DNA of 64,000 bases, from positions 49,517 through 113,516 of the forward strand of contig JAXGGA010002846.1 of assembly GCA_038373865.1 (NCBI GenBank). The letters are read 5' to 3'. The notes under the pieces were generated by a model. That model ran no database searches. It was not told the origin of the DNA and saw only the letters and a program-made list of their open reading frames with translations. Numbering within the stretch: position 1 is the stretch's first letter; every line of letters begins with the position of its first letter. The position numbers and the translations under genes are program-made. This DNA comes from Uloborus plumipes (lineage: Eukaryota > Arthropoda > Arachnida > Araneae > Uloboridae). This document shows positions 53,378 to 64,000 of this stretch, piece after piece.

Positions 53378-54498
53378 TTAGCTTTTATATTAGGAATACA
53401 CATGGTTATTCATTTGTGCAAATTCAGATGTTACATTTCAGTAGCAATTTAATAATTTTTCAAATTTTCCTTGCTATACTATTTCTCGTTTTTTTTTATT
53501 TCTCATTTAATAAATGAAATGTGAAGAAATATTTTTCTTTTATTCAATTTCCATTTTTAAATATAATAATCATAGCTTTGATTTTTAATTAAAATTCTGA
53601 GCTTGCAAAAATCGGGAATCAGTGTGAAAAAGCCTACTTATTGTTTACTATACTTATTTCATATTTATTTCTCACTAAAATGTACTAAAAATATCTAATG
53701 TTCCCATGGCATTCATCATGATTATATAGATTGCCCGAGCGCTTTGTTAATCAGGATATTTTCTCATACATATTTGTGATTCCACAAAATGTGTAAGAAC
53801 CATAAGTTCTGACTTAGATAAATAATGTATTTTTAAATTTCTAATTGAGGAACATTTAAATCATAAGCAATGAAATGTAAAAAAATGTTTAATTTTATTT
53901 CATGTTCACTAATTAAAAGATGTGCGATATAATTTTAATATAACGGATGGATTAAAACTACTTGCAATGCTCATTTAAAGTTTTTAATGTTGTTTGTGCT
54001 TTATTAGGGAAATAAACTTACATTTCTAAAAATGTTTTTTAAAATATCTAATGGTTACATTACTATTTGTTAGTACAAGGAAGTATTTTCATGAAGAAAA
54101 ATGCTTTGTAATTTTTTAAACGATGTTTAAGCCATGAACTCTGCTCTTTGACTTGCTAATAAATTTTATTTCCTTCTCCTGAAGATTTCGTTGATAAAAT
54201 TGTTAATGCGAAAATGTGATTATTATTTATAGAATTTTTTTTCAGAATCTAAATGCTTTTTTGCGTATTATTATCTTTTGAGATGAAAATCATAGGTGAG
54301 CAATAATCCTGTAACTAGATTAAAATGTTGACCCATGAGTACGATTTTCCAGCACTCTTCGCTACTCATACTAAATAATAATCAGTCTATGTACGTTTAA
54401 ATAAAGGGGCGGCAAATTGAAGATCCGCCCCGGGCGGCAGAAGCTGTAGCTATGTTACTAACCGACTGATCAACTGACTGAACACAAGTAAAAATATT
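53378..54498. other. Unannotated intergenic sequence
   Basis: AT-rich; no element ends or coding signal recognised. Confidence 0.5.
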
Positions 54499-54504
54499 AA
54501 AGTA

Positions 54505-56731
54505 CAGGGTGTCCGCGCACCTGGAAAGTCATGGAAAGTCAGGGAAAGTCATGGATTTCATATATGATCGAAATTGGTCATGGAAAGTCATGGATTTCAG
54601 CGAAAAATGTCCAAAAGTCATGGAAACTGACTGTTTATCATGGATTTTAGCGCTTAGGATCGGTGGTTATTTCTCCCGATCTCGTAAGAACAAAAAAACA
54701 CCCATCGTCATTCTGCTTCGTTATTAAAAGGTTCCCGCAACTTTGAAAAGTCCTTGAATTTCACTTGGTCTTTCAAGAGATCTGGAAAGTCCTTGAAAAT
54801 TTTAAAATGTCCTTGAAAACTCCAAAAGTATTATTTTTCGTAGAAAATGTGCCGAAAAATCGGCGATCTTCGAACGTTCACTATCGTGCTCCTGCAAAAA
54901 AATTGTGTCCATCGAAAAATCGGCCATCGTCGGGATTTCGAAATCGGGAGCCGTTTTTTCAAGACGAAAATTAAGAAAAAAAAAAAAAACATACCCCGAG
55001 AAGTTTATTTTTGCGCATAATCGGCAATCGTTAAAAGTTCGCGGTTAGGCGCCGCTTTTTCGTTTCGCTTTACTTTTAAAACAATTTAGAAATAGAATAA
55101 TCAGGATTGGATTTTTATACAAAAGAATATCTTTAACAAGTTAAACATGAGCTTTTCTGAAAAATACTTTTTTGCTGGTATCTTAATGATTTTCTTTCAA
55201 CAAAATTTAGATTTGTCTGGTGGATTAAAATTATTTTTCGAATTTTTTGCTTCCATGATCATTTTTTTTTAGAAATACCAGGGACAGAAATACGTGTGTA
55301 ATGGGTTTTGTACAACTTATTTTTTATTTATTTATTTATTTTTTGTTGACATTCTAACATTGAGCACGTGCTTCGCCGAAAATGGCGTGCCATTGTCAAG
55401 TCTTCAATCCTTTTGCATCCTGTAAATACTTCAATTATTTTGATATTCTGAAGCTATTTTTATGTTGTGCTACGTTAAATATACTCATAGTTCATTTTAT
55501 TTTAATAATTTATTTATTTTTGAACTCAAATTTTAGCTCTTCCAATTTATTGGTTTCTAATAGTTTTTAAGAAAACACCGAACTTTTAAAGACAAAGTGC
55601 TTCCTGGACTTTTCATTTGTTTATTTAATTACAAAATACAGGCATGTTTTTCCTCGAGTTCGAAAAAATCGAGTAAAAGCTGTAATTTTAAAAGAAAAAA
55701 CAATCACCATTTTTTCTTGGAGGGGGAAGAGAAAAGAATAGGGGGGGAATAGAATACATTTTGCATGCACAGACTGGCAAAATAGGGTGATCACATTATA
55801 TCCTGGTCTTATTCTGAAATTATAAATTTTCTTCATTGAAAAAAAAAAGATTTGTTGTCTGATTGTTTTTATGCTTGAACAAATAGAAAATGTTGGTGTT
55901 TACCATTTTTACCATTCCTTTGAATTTACACTTGAATAAACCAAAGAATTGCTTCCAATCTACCTTTAACTAAAATTTTCTTTTTCATATTGATGGAAAA
56001 TATTTCACGATTTTTAGGTTTTTCATATTAAATCTGAAAAGAATCTGTACTGTTCATCAACATTTACATCACTTTTGAAATTGATCTTGATTTTTGTGCC
56101 AGACCCTTTCTTAGAAGTTAATTCCTGGAAATTTTTTAAAACCTCCTTAAAAAGTACTTGAATTTTATTTTTAAGATTGTAGGGGAACCTTGTATTGGGT
56201 GCAATCTGATTAGTCTTAATAAGAGTTTCAAACAAGTTGCATTGTGTTGACCAATCAGATGAATACTCAACGTTAAAACCCGTGAGCGGCGAATTTTCCG
56301 AAACTGTGCATGTGCGCGGACTTTGTCCCCTGACTGACAATAGAGCATGTGACGCATTTATTCAATTTGAATTTCACTTTCATACTTCTGCTTTGGGGGA
56401 TAATAAGTTGTTTTGACTTTTAAATGTTGCTAAATCCTTGTACTCATTTTTTTGTATCAATAATTTGTTGCACGTGATCTGTTTCAGATATATTTAGTTA
56501 AGTTCTTTTTTTAGCTTTGGTTAAATTTATTTGCATAGCCGAAAAAAAAAGAATAGTTTCGAAAAGCAAAGGTACACTGTCTTACACCTTATATTGATAT
56601 TTATGCTCTATTTTGATGTCAGCGTCAAATGAAATAGTTAAAATTGTAAGTCATGGAAAATTGTTCGCAAAAGTCATGGAAAGTCAGGGAAAGTCATGGA
56701 TTTGAAAAGTCCAGGTCGAGCAGATACCCTG
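54505..56731. mobile_element. TIR element with GTCATGGAAA sub-terminal repeats
   Basis: Starts CAGGGTGTCCGCGCACCTGG and ends GGTCGAGCAGATACCCTG (56731). The flanks share AAAGTA (54499-54504, 56732-56737). AAAGTCATGGAAAGTCAGGG occurs near both ends. A 6-bp flank match is shorter than the 8 bp expected for hAT, so the superfamily is open. The interior has no transposase motif. Confidence 0.7.
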
Positions 56732-56897
56732 AAAGTAATTTATAGGCCTTTGTGAACTTACGCCGCCCTCTATTTGCATATTGCAGCCGACAGGCATTCA
56801 TAGCGAGCTCCTAACATATGGCAAGAACATTACAAAAACTCAAAACTGCTATCTGTCAAGACCTCACAGAAAAACAAACAAATTCACTGGGATGGTA

Positions 56898-57140
56898 ATG
56901 CAGGCCATCCTGGCACGATTGACAAGGCATCGAACTCATAACCGGAGGGTCCCAAGTTCAATCCCAGCTGATGAGAGATTCACCGTTTTCCTTATAATTG
57001 TGGCTGGGGGACATTAAAAATGCCCATGGTCATAAAGTCCTCCAAGTGAATCAATACTTCTGGCAGTACTGGACCAGGGGTTTGCTCGGCTTCTGGTCTG
57101 GATAAAAAAAAAAACAGCGCTCTTCTGTGCCCCATTCATC
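56898..57140 (+). mobile_element. tRNA-derived SINE, copy 3 (decayed)
   Basis: Plus-strand head with TGGCACGATTGACAAGGCAT (A-box region) and AGTTCAATCCCAGC (B box), then the body GGGGACATTAAAAATGCCCA, AAAGTCCTCCAAGTGAATCA, matching copies 1 and 2 with more substitutions and an A-run. No clear target duplication. Confidence 0.8.
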
Positions 57141-57836
57141 AGGCTAAACCACGTGTTGTGGTGGAAGGGACCCTGGAATGAAAAGTGAAAAGGGCAGATA
57201 ATGTTAAACTTCGCGCGGATAAGCTTTATAAATACATTGGATAGGATATAAAGCTGGCCATTTGGGTGATTAATTTTCAAAACAAATTTATTCTGGGTGC
57301 ATAACTTAAAGGGTAAAAATTGTTGTTAAAGTGTATAAACAAAACTTTAAAGTTGACTTTTATTATTGCTTTGCTATTCACATTTGAAGCTTGGGAGTTT
57401 TTTCTGCCTCAACTAGTATATACATATTCTCGCACATGTATTATGTTGATTCAATTATTATTTATTTAAAAGGATTAGCTAAAAAAAGAGGTTACCTAGT
57501 GTCAAATTGAAACTAATCTTTTTTTCTCCTGTTTTAAATAACTGCAACCTAGTTATTTTTATTGTGATTCCTCATTTACTTTTACTATACTACAAACCTA
57601 AAAATTATTGTTACAGATACAATACATTTACTATGATACAAAAAATAAGCAATAACTTAAAATGTGCAGGCTTGACACTTACAAGGCGTGAAATGCACTG
57701 TAAAACTATATATTCAATAATAAATTTTACTTAAGAAGTTGTTTCAGTATTTTCAGTGAAATCAAATTGTAAAAATACAATTACTTGTGAAGAAACTCAG
57801 CAGATGGCAGCATCATACCATTTTTTATTTTCAATA
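57141..57836. other. Unannotated intergenic sequence
   Basis: No elements or exons recognised. Confidence 0.45.
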
Positions 57837-58012
57837 CAGTCGACGCTCGTTATAACAACCACACGTTATAAAGACCATCCCAAAATAACGATCGGTAAGA
57901 AAACCCCCAACTGTATCCCAATATACTCTATGTTCTACTTCTTACAGCGACCACTCGTTATAAAGACCGTTTTCTGTAGGACGGAGACGGTCGTTATATC
58001 GAGCGTCGACTG
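57837..58012. mobile_element. Pogo-like MITE (GTCGACGCTCGTTATA type)
   Basis: TA, CAGTCGACGCTCGTTATAAC ... GTTATATCGAGCGTCGACTG, TA. 176 bp with inner CACTCGTTATAAAGACC repeats. Well preserved. Confidence 0.9.
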
Positions 58013-58375
58013 TATTCGAAAATTCAACCAGCAGCGAAAACAATTTGGGGCGGTTACTCACTGCTTTATTCCAGTTACTAGCGGTACCCGCACGGCTTTG
58101 CCCGTGGTATAAAATAAAAATTTCATTTGTAAAATAATTGATATAGCAGAAGAAATGCTCTATTTTAGTTGTAATTCAACTATAATTCCTTCAAAGTATG
58201 ATATAAAAATCTGGTATGGACCCCACGCTACTTAATTTTTATGTGTAAATTTCTTAGTAGATGCCTTAAGTGCTAAAATAGTGCTTGGAGTGAGCAAGAT
58301 AACAGTTCAAACATTTATATCTCTAGTTTGCCGCGAAACAATGCAAAAATAAAAATATTTTTGAAAAAAAAATTG

Positions 58376-59702
58376 AACCGACTTCGGAACTTCACCCAGA
58401 AAATGCTCTAAAAAGTAAAAAATAATTTATTCTTTGAACTCCATCGATACTACATTTAAACATAAGTTTTGAAGTCGGCGCAAAAAAAGCCAAATAGAAT
58501 CATTCGAAACTATAAATATAAATTTAAATGAATCCAGGTTCTTTATTCGCATTCGCATTCATTGAAAAATACATATACAAATATTCAGCTCTCAATTTTC
58601 AATGATTTCTCTGAAAATGTTGGCAAAATATAGTAAACATCATTTTACCTATAGTTTTTGCGCCGACTTCAAAACTTATGTTTAAATGTAGTATCGATGG
58701 AGTTCAAAGAATAAATTATTTTTTACTTTTTAGAGCATTTTCTGGGTGAAGTTCCGAAGTCGGTTCAATTTTTTTTTCAAAAATATTTTTATTTTAATCT
58801 TTTTAGTGTAAATGTACATATGAAATAAGGTAATGTTTCCATTGCAAAACTTCACCTAATTTTCTTAAGTAAATGCTTCATAAAATAAACTATGTAAGAA
58901 AAAAAAGAAAGTATCAACGCGTCTAAAATTTTAAACGATTGACACTAAAAAATAATCCTTGTTATTCTCTGGTATTTATTTGTGTACTAGTTTAATTAAA
59001 GGCTAAATATTAACGGCTTTTCAACTAATTTATGTTTCAAAACAACACTAGATTCTCGCAGTTCATAAAATTTCACGACGTATTACATAGGTGGCCCGCT
59101 AATGAGTTTTATGTTTGATTCAGTTAAGCCTTCATTCACAATTTTCATGATCATTATAATAACTGTTTCATATTAATCACGTTCTGTAACAATGGATTTC
59201 ATATTTAATCATTTAGGACAAATCGCTTTAAATTTGAGCAAAAATTTGGAGATTTTCCTCATTTTCTTCAGAATTCCTTTATCAAACCTTATGTAAATTA
59301 AGACTAACAAAACCTGAAATATTACGAATCAATCAGTACCTGGTACGACTTTCAGTTCGTTGGAGTTCAGGAGAAAAAAGCAGGACATAGAAAGATACTC
59401 GGTTTAAAATTTTCAAAAAGACCATAGAAAGGAGTTTCATTATGTAATCCAGAGAAGCCTGGCGTTCAAAATGGTCATTATTACGATTACTGTGATCCCA
59501 ATTTCTTTTTCGAAAGATTTCTGCAGGTTCCCGTTATCGAACCCGGACCACGAGAGGATGGGACCAATCGGAAAGAAAGACCTTTCTAACAAAAAAAGAA
59601 TTTTTGAAATCGGTCCAGGCGTCTTCGAGTTATCTTGGAACATACCGAAAAAAAAAAATTTCTCCGACGAATTGTATAACCTCCTCCTTTGTTGAAGTCG
59701 GT
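58376..59702. repeat. Palindromic dispersed repeat (AACCGACTTC ends), copy 2
   Basis: Same architecture as 28689-29932: AACCGACTTCGGAACTTC at the left, hairpin arm repeated inverted at about 58654-58765 (GCGCCGACTTCAAAACTTAT), end GAAGTCGGTT. Within it 58990-59410 resembles the inner part of Helitrons A and B (ACCTGGTACGACTTTCAGTT, AAAGATACTCGGTTT), so it is a composite. Confidence 0.65.
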
Positions 59703-60514
59703 TAAAAAAAGTTTCACAATGATTAATCTCCTAAATATTGCCGATTTTAACATCATTCAGTGGATTTTTCGCAAAATATCGCCAATAGCGCCAAATTGCG
59801 TCCAAATATAAAAAGAAAGCAATTTTTTTCCCCAACTTGGTGATATGTCGTCAAATTGGCGGCAAATGCTTGACGACCAAAAGCTTGGCGATATAATGCC
59901 AAGTGGTCGGGCCAATTCATATCACTTTTGTCTGCATTGAAATGAACACTGATTTACTCCATAAAAGGGGTAAAACACCCCCTTGGAACATTCGAATGCA
60001 ACCCCAAGGGAAGATGTACAAAAATAAGCCAAAAGAGAAAATAAGAACAATTTTGTTGCTCACAGAAACCAACAGAAATCTTACCAAAGTTTAAAAGAAG
60101 AAGAAAGTTTTATTTCCTAGCTTTAAAAACAAAACGAACGATGCAATAACGCAATTCATACGATATTTGGTTAATCTGTGCTTTAGGTACCCTTTTCTCG
60201 CTAAATGGGCGAGAGGCGCGCCAAGCGTGGTAACCCTAGCTATTTTGCGTAGTTTCTCTCGGAGCTTTCACTTCCGCGAGACACGCAAAAACGCGCCAAG
60301 TAATGTCCCAAAGCATTTTCACCCGGAAAAGACAGGGTTGCCAGAGAATTGAAACAAATGAATACTACGCCTCCTCTAAAAAAAAATATTACAAAGTAAT
60401 ACTGCTTCCAAACGTCGCCAAAATCAATGTTGCCAAAATGCGAAATCTATGAAAATGAAAAAAAAAAAAAATCCGCCAAATCTTTTAATTAAGTCATTAG
60501 TATATTGGAAACAG

Positions 60515-60600
60515 GGTTGCCGGAAAAATACTACGCTCCTTATTTGGGCCGAAAAAATATTACCGTAGTATCAAAAATACTACGTCTGGCGACGCTGGAA
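60515..60600. repeat. Small inverted repeat around AATACTACG
   Basis: GGGTTGCCGGAAAAATACTACG and AAAAATACTACGTCTGGCGACGC form an imperfect pair with about 40 bp between. A related fragment lies at 60335-60375. Possibly a decayed MITE. Confidence 0.35.
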
Positions 60601-61102
60601 GAAGAACGAAACAAAAATAGGTATGAACACGTAACCATGGTAACAACATGAAAAGTTGATTTCCGTTGATAAAATAATTCTTTTCATCTTTCTTTTCAAA
60701 CAAATTTTATTATCGAGCTGAACCATTTTAGAATCGTTTGGCTTGCTTTACTGAAGGTAAGCCTTGAATTTCGGGATTCTAAAAACAATTATTACAGCTC
60801 TCCTGATGATCGTAGAAACTTCGAAAAAACTTCATTTTGTGCAGAAAATTTCAAGCTTTCGAATGACATAAGACTTGAAAATGTGTATGATATATTTCTT
60901 CCCTATTTTATCGAATTTCCGCTAAGAATTCGAATAGAAAAAGAACGAAATGGAATGTTCGAAAAATCGCTTCGAGGTGCAAAACTACATGCTACAAACT
61001 AATTTTGTGCCAAGTGGCGTGAAAATCGACCGAACGGTTTTGGCGCTACGCGCGTAACAGACAGAAAGACAGACACACCTTCAGCTTTATTATTAGTAGA
61101 GA

Positions 61103-63362
61103 TAGAGATAGAGAAGATAGAGATTCTTCAAGAAAAATAAAACAAGCTCTTTCTTAAACGAGCTGCACAAAAAAAATACATCAGCGATTCCTCAATGATC
61201 TTAGCTTGCGAGAAGCTTTTTTTTTTGTAAGTTCTAAACTTTTGGCTGAGCTAAATTTTTGCGACTTTTTTTTTTTTTTTCAAATATTTTTTTAAAATCA
61301 AGTGACGGTGACGTCATATGGCTGAATTGAATTTTACTCTTCAATTGTAGGAGTCAACGAAAGCGAGAAGCTTTATGCGTGACTGCCCGAGTGAAAGGTT
61401 TTTCCCGCATTCACAACGCTGATCATCAGGGCTGCCTGAAAAGGTAAAAGTTAGGTTTTAAATGGACTTCTATGGGGGGAGAGTCACAGGCTCTCTCATT
61501 GCCTCTCATAGCATCAACAAAGATTACTTTGAAATTACGCTTCTATAGCCCTTATGTTGAAAAATATTTCGGGAGAGCACTGCAACCGATGGGGGGAAGG
61601 GGGCATCCTTTTCTAACGTTACTCTAAATTTTTTTTTCCGAAATTTTCTGCTGGGTAGCACTCGAATGCCTTACTTCCTGAATATAACCTTTCTGTAATG
61701 TAAGCGTAGAAAAGATAGTTACCAAACAAAGCCTTAAAGTCACGTTTTGAACACTTTTATGCAAAATAACTTTCGGAAGACATTTCCCGGATTCCTAATA
61801 TTACCAAAGATAATATAAAATTAAGTTTTAAGTAACATAATTTCAGCCATTTTCCAAAGGGATCTCCGTACTTCTTCCTCAACCAAACGCCACTAAAGAT
61901 AGCATGCAGTTGCGTTTTTCAGACATCAATGTGGAACTTATCTTGAATTGATTTCCATTTTCAAAAATATAGTATTCATCTTTCCTCGGAGCAATAAATT
62001 ACACTATAAAGAAGATATCAGTTTAGTTCAGGTTTCATAAATTCAAATTCACTCTCTTTCTATTTCCTCCTTTTCATTTATTTTTAAATTAAAATTTGGA
62101 AGTAGAAACTTAAAGAGAAACGAGTAATGTCGGCTACTTCAAGTCTTTACCTCACTACAGAGAAATCAAAAATCTTCCAGTCTATATGGGTGATTCTACG
62201 ATCAATGCGTTTTTTGTGTTCCCAAAGAAAAAATAATCTGTTTAATTTCACACTCATTACATCACTAGCATCCGCTATCTTGATTATTGTAGTGGTAAGG
62301 GCCAGACGAAATTTCAATTTTTGGGGGGTTTATCGATACCAGGGGAAAATGCGTTGCCAGGGGAGTGACACTATTAGCAGAATTCTGGTTTGAATTACTA
62401 TTATTTCACCTATTTTTCGGTGTAAAATCATAGTATGGACTCATTTCTATAAGACCAGTATTTAAAAAAAAATTTCACGTTTTAATAAAATAAAAATAAT
62501 TAATCTTGAAAACATGACATGTTGCAAACAAGTCGCACCACAGATCCCAAATAAAAATACTTCCCGCATTATTTACGTTCATTCAAATTGCTTTCACAGG
62601 GGCAATAAAGATTAAAAATGAAATTAATTATGCTTATAACACAGTTTTAATATATATTTACCTTTTTTCTGGAACAAAACTGCCAGGGGAGTGACGCCAA
62701 TGAAGTGACAAAATCAAACATTATCTATAAAACAACATCACGCGTTCTTCTTACCAGAACTTCACGTAAACCGTGATGTCTGCACACAATAAGCATTACA
62801 TTATACATACGCACACTTATGTAACGATGAAATATTAAAAGTTATACTTACCAGGGAAAATACTACAGCGACTGGCGCAGTACGCTTTGAGGCAGGGTTG
62901 GCAAGGTTTTGGACAGAACGGTAAAAACCACGGTTTAAACCATGGTTTAAACCGTCCTGTCCAAAACTACATTTTTAGTACAATTTTATATTTTGAACAA
63001 ATATCAAAAGCACAAAACTATACTTGAAGTTAAGACTTAATTTATTTAATGTAAATATTTAAATATGTATATAAAAACATATATAGGATTGTCAGCTCCC
63101 CCCCCCTTCTGTTTTTTTTTTTGAATGGATATTTTTGCTTGCATTATACTAAACTAAACTTCATCAACTTGATGGAATTTCCAAAATTATTTCAAAAATT
63201 CCTTAGGTTATTGTACCACAAGTACAAGTAAATGACAAAAGTGATATTTCATAATCAAACACTAAATCACTACTGATCCTTGGAAAATGTTGATAAATTT
63301 TTCTACATATTTGCAAGCTAGGATGTTTTTTTTTTCTTTTCTTGAGGAAGTATATACACATA
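61103..63362. other. Unannotated intergenic sequence
   Basis: GATAGA microsatellite at 61100-61120. CCAGGGGAGTGACAC (62357-62371) and CCAGGGGAGTGACGCC (62682-62697) are a short direct repeat. A hairpin TTTTGGACAG...CTGTCCAAAA lies at 62911-62966 with CCATGGTTTAAACC in the loop. An open frame at 62127-62393 has no family signature. Confidence 0.5.
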
Positions 63363-63620
63363 TGAAGGGCTCGGGTGTAAAAAATGGTAACTAGCATTTC
63401 AAAAAATCAAAATTTTTTCTTTTAAATATGGATTTATTGCTTCGAGACATTACTGTAGCAAGTTTTTTCTATTTAAAAAATGAAGTCAGTACATTGATTA
63501 AGTGCTGTGTGTCTTGGGTATATTTAATTACATTTTTACAAGTGATTTTTGGTTCTTTAATTTGAAACAATACGTCTTTTCGAGTTTGTCAGATACCACT
63601 ATTTACGCCCGAGCCCTTCA
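63363..63620. mobile_element. Short TA-flanked MITE
   Basis: TA, TGAAGGGCTCGGGTGTAAAA ... ATTTACGCCCGAGCCCTTCA, TA (63361-63362, 63621-63622). 258 bp, no coding capacity. Confidence 0.88.
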
Positions 63621-63622
63621 TA

Positions 63623-64000
63623 TAATATATTGTTAGAAACAAAATACACAGTATTAAAAACAAAAATCAAAAATAGAAAAATTTTCTTGAGTAGTGAAAA
63701 ACATTTATCATCAGTTTATTATTCTTCAATCTAAGGTTAAAAAAATTATTCGAACATCACTGAAAACATTATTGTAAAGAAACCACAAAAGACTTCAGTT
63801 ATACACATTTTGAGTTAAATGGAGCTGAAATTATCTGCTTCAAGAGTTTTTTTGACAGTACTACCAATTCCTATTTTATGAAATTTTTATGCAGTGGAGT
63901 TATGAGTAAATTGTTCATTTTTTTAACGTATATTAAAATTACTAATATAATTAAATATTGTCAAATTTTAATTAATTACAACTAATTAACACTAAGAAAC
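63623..64000. other. Unannotated intergenic end of window
   Basis: AT-rich, nothing recognised. Confidence 0.45.

Larger units (their letters stand above)
58078..61102 (-). mobile_element. Helitron-like element, about 3 kb, with nested insertion
   Basis: Minus-strand start TCTCTACTAATAATAAAGCTG (61102) after host A, followed by TGTCTGTCTTTCTGTCTGTT-like pyrimidine repeats. Minus-strand end: hairpin CACGGGCAAAGCCGTG (58106-58091), then CGGGTACCGCTAG (58078) before host T. Such TC...hairpin...CTAG ends are Helitron features. No Rep/helicase motif was found; the palindromic repeat at 58376-59702 sits inside. Confidence 0.65.

Noticed and set aside
62127..62393. 88-codon frame with a hydrophobic stretch
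   Set aside because: No family resemblance, AT-rich, no supporting exons; treated as chance.

Overview
This is an AT-rich, intron-rich animal nuclear genome fragment, best read as arthropod and possibly arachnid. The phylum rests on the mix of CR1, Tc1/mariner, pogo, hAT, piggyBac, Helitron and tRNA-SINE repeats and on two host genes; no marker here fixes the species. There is no bacterial operon structure, CRISPR array or rRNA. Most long open frames belong to transposons or are chance.

Two host genes can be assembled from exons and are arranged head to head about 0.6 kb apart. On the minus strand, COPS5 (COP9 signalosome subunit 5) has its first two coding exons at 9627-9757 and 3974-4208; the rest, including the JAMM metalloprotease motif, lies left of the window. 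On the plus strand, a THAP zinc-finger gene is spread over six small coding exons (10375-10445, 17697-17913, 22463-22588, 31682-31822, 40259-40330, 51568-51813). All junctions have GT/AG sites and consistent phase, giving a predicted 290-residue protein with an N-terminal THAP domain, an acidic Ser-rich middle and a C-terminal coiled coil. Its introns (4.5-11.2 kb) are built largely of mobile elements.

Layout: 1-3973, nested pogo-like elements and a piggyBac MITE in a COPS5 intron; 4209-9626, COPS5 intron 1 with a 5'-truncated CR1 retrotransposon; 9758-10374, shared 5' region; 10446-17696, THAP intron 1 with a near full-length CR1 (PHD/esterase ORF1, endonuclease and RT) split by a hAT-like insertion; 17914-22462, intron 2 with MITEs and a Tc1-like element; 22589-31681, intron 3 with a 3.8 kb TIR transposon of uncertain superfamily (itself carrying a Helitron and a SINE), a second SINE, a palindromic repeat and a hAT carrying a CR1 piece; 31823-40258, intron 4 with a Helitron and a four-deep nest of elements; 40331-51567, intron 5 with piggyBac MITEs, a 1.56 kb foldback element, a decayed mariner and a hAT inside a CAAGATTG-rich repeat; 51814-64000, intergenic, with CR1 ends around a perfect palindrome, a hAT transposase fragment, SINE, Helitron and MITEs.

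Many insertions still show exact target-site duplications, so the order of insertion can be read directly. The most notable observations are the hidden THAP gene and its divergent COPS5 partner, a canonical A AAA AAC heptamer at the CR1 ORF1/ORF2 junction, the 3.8 kb transposon, and Helitrons with two start-like ends.
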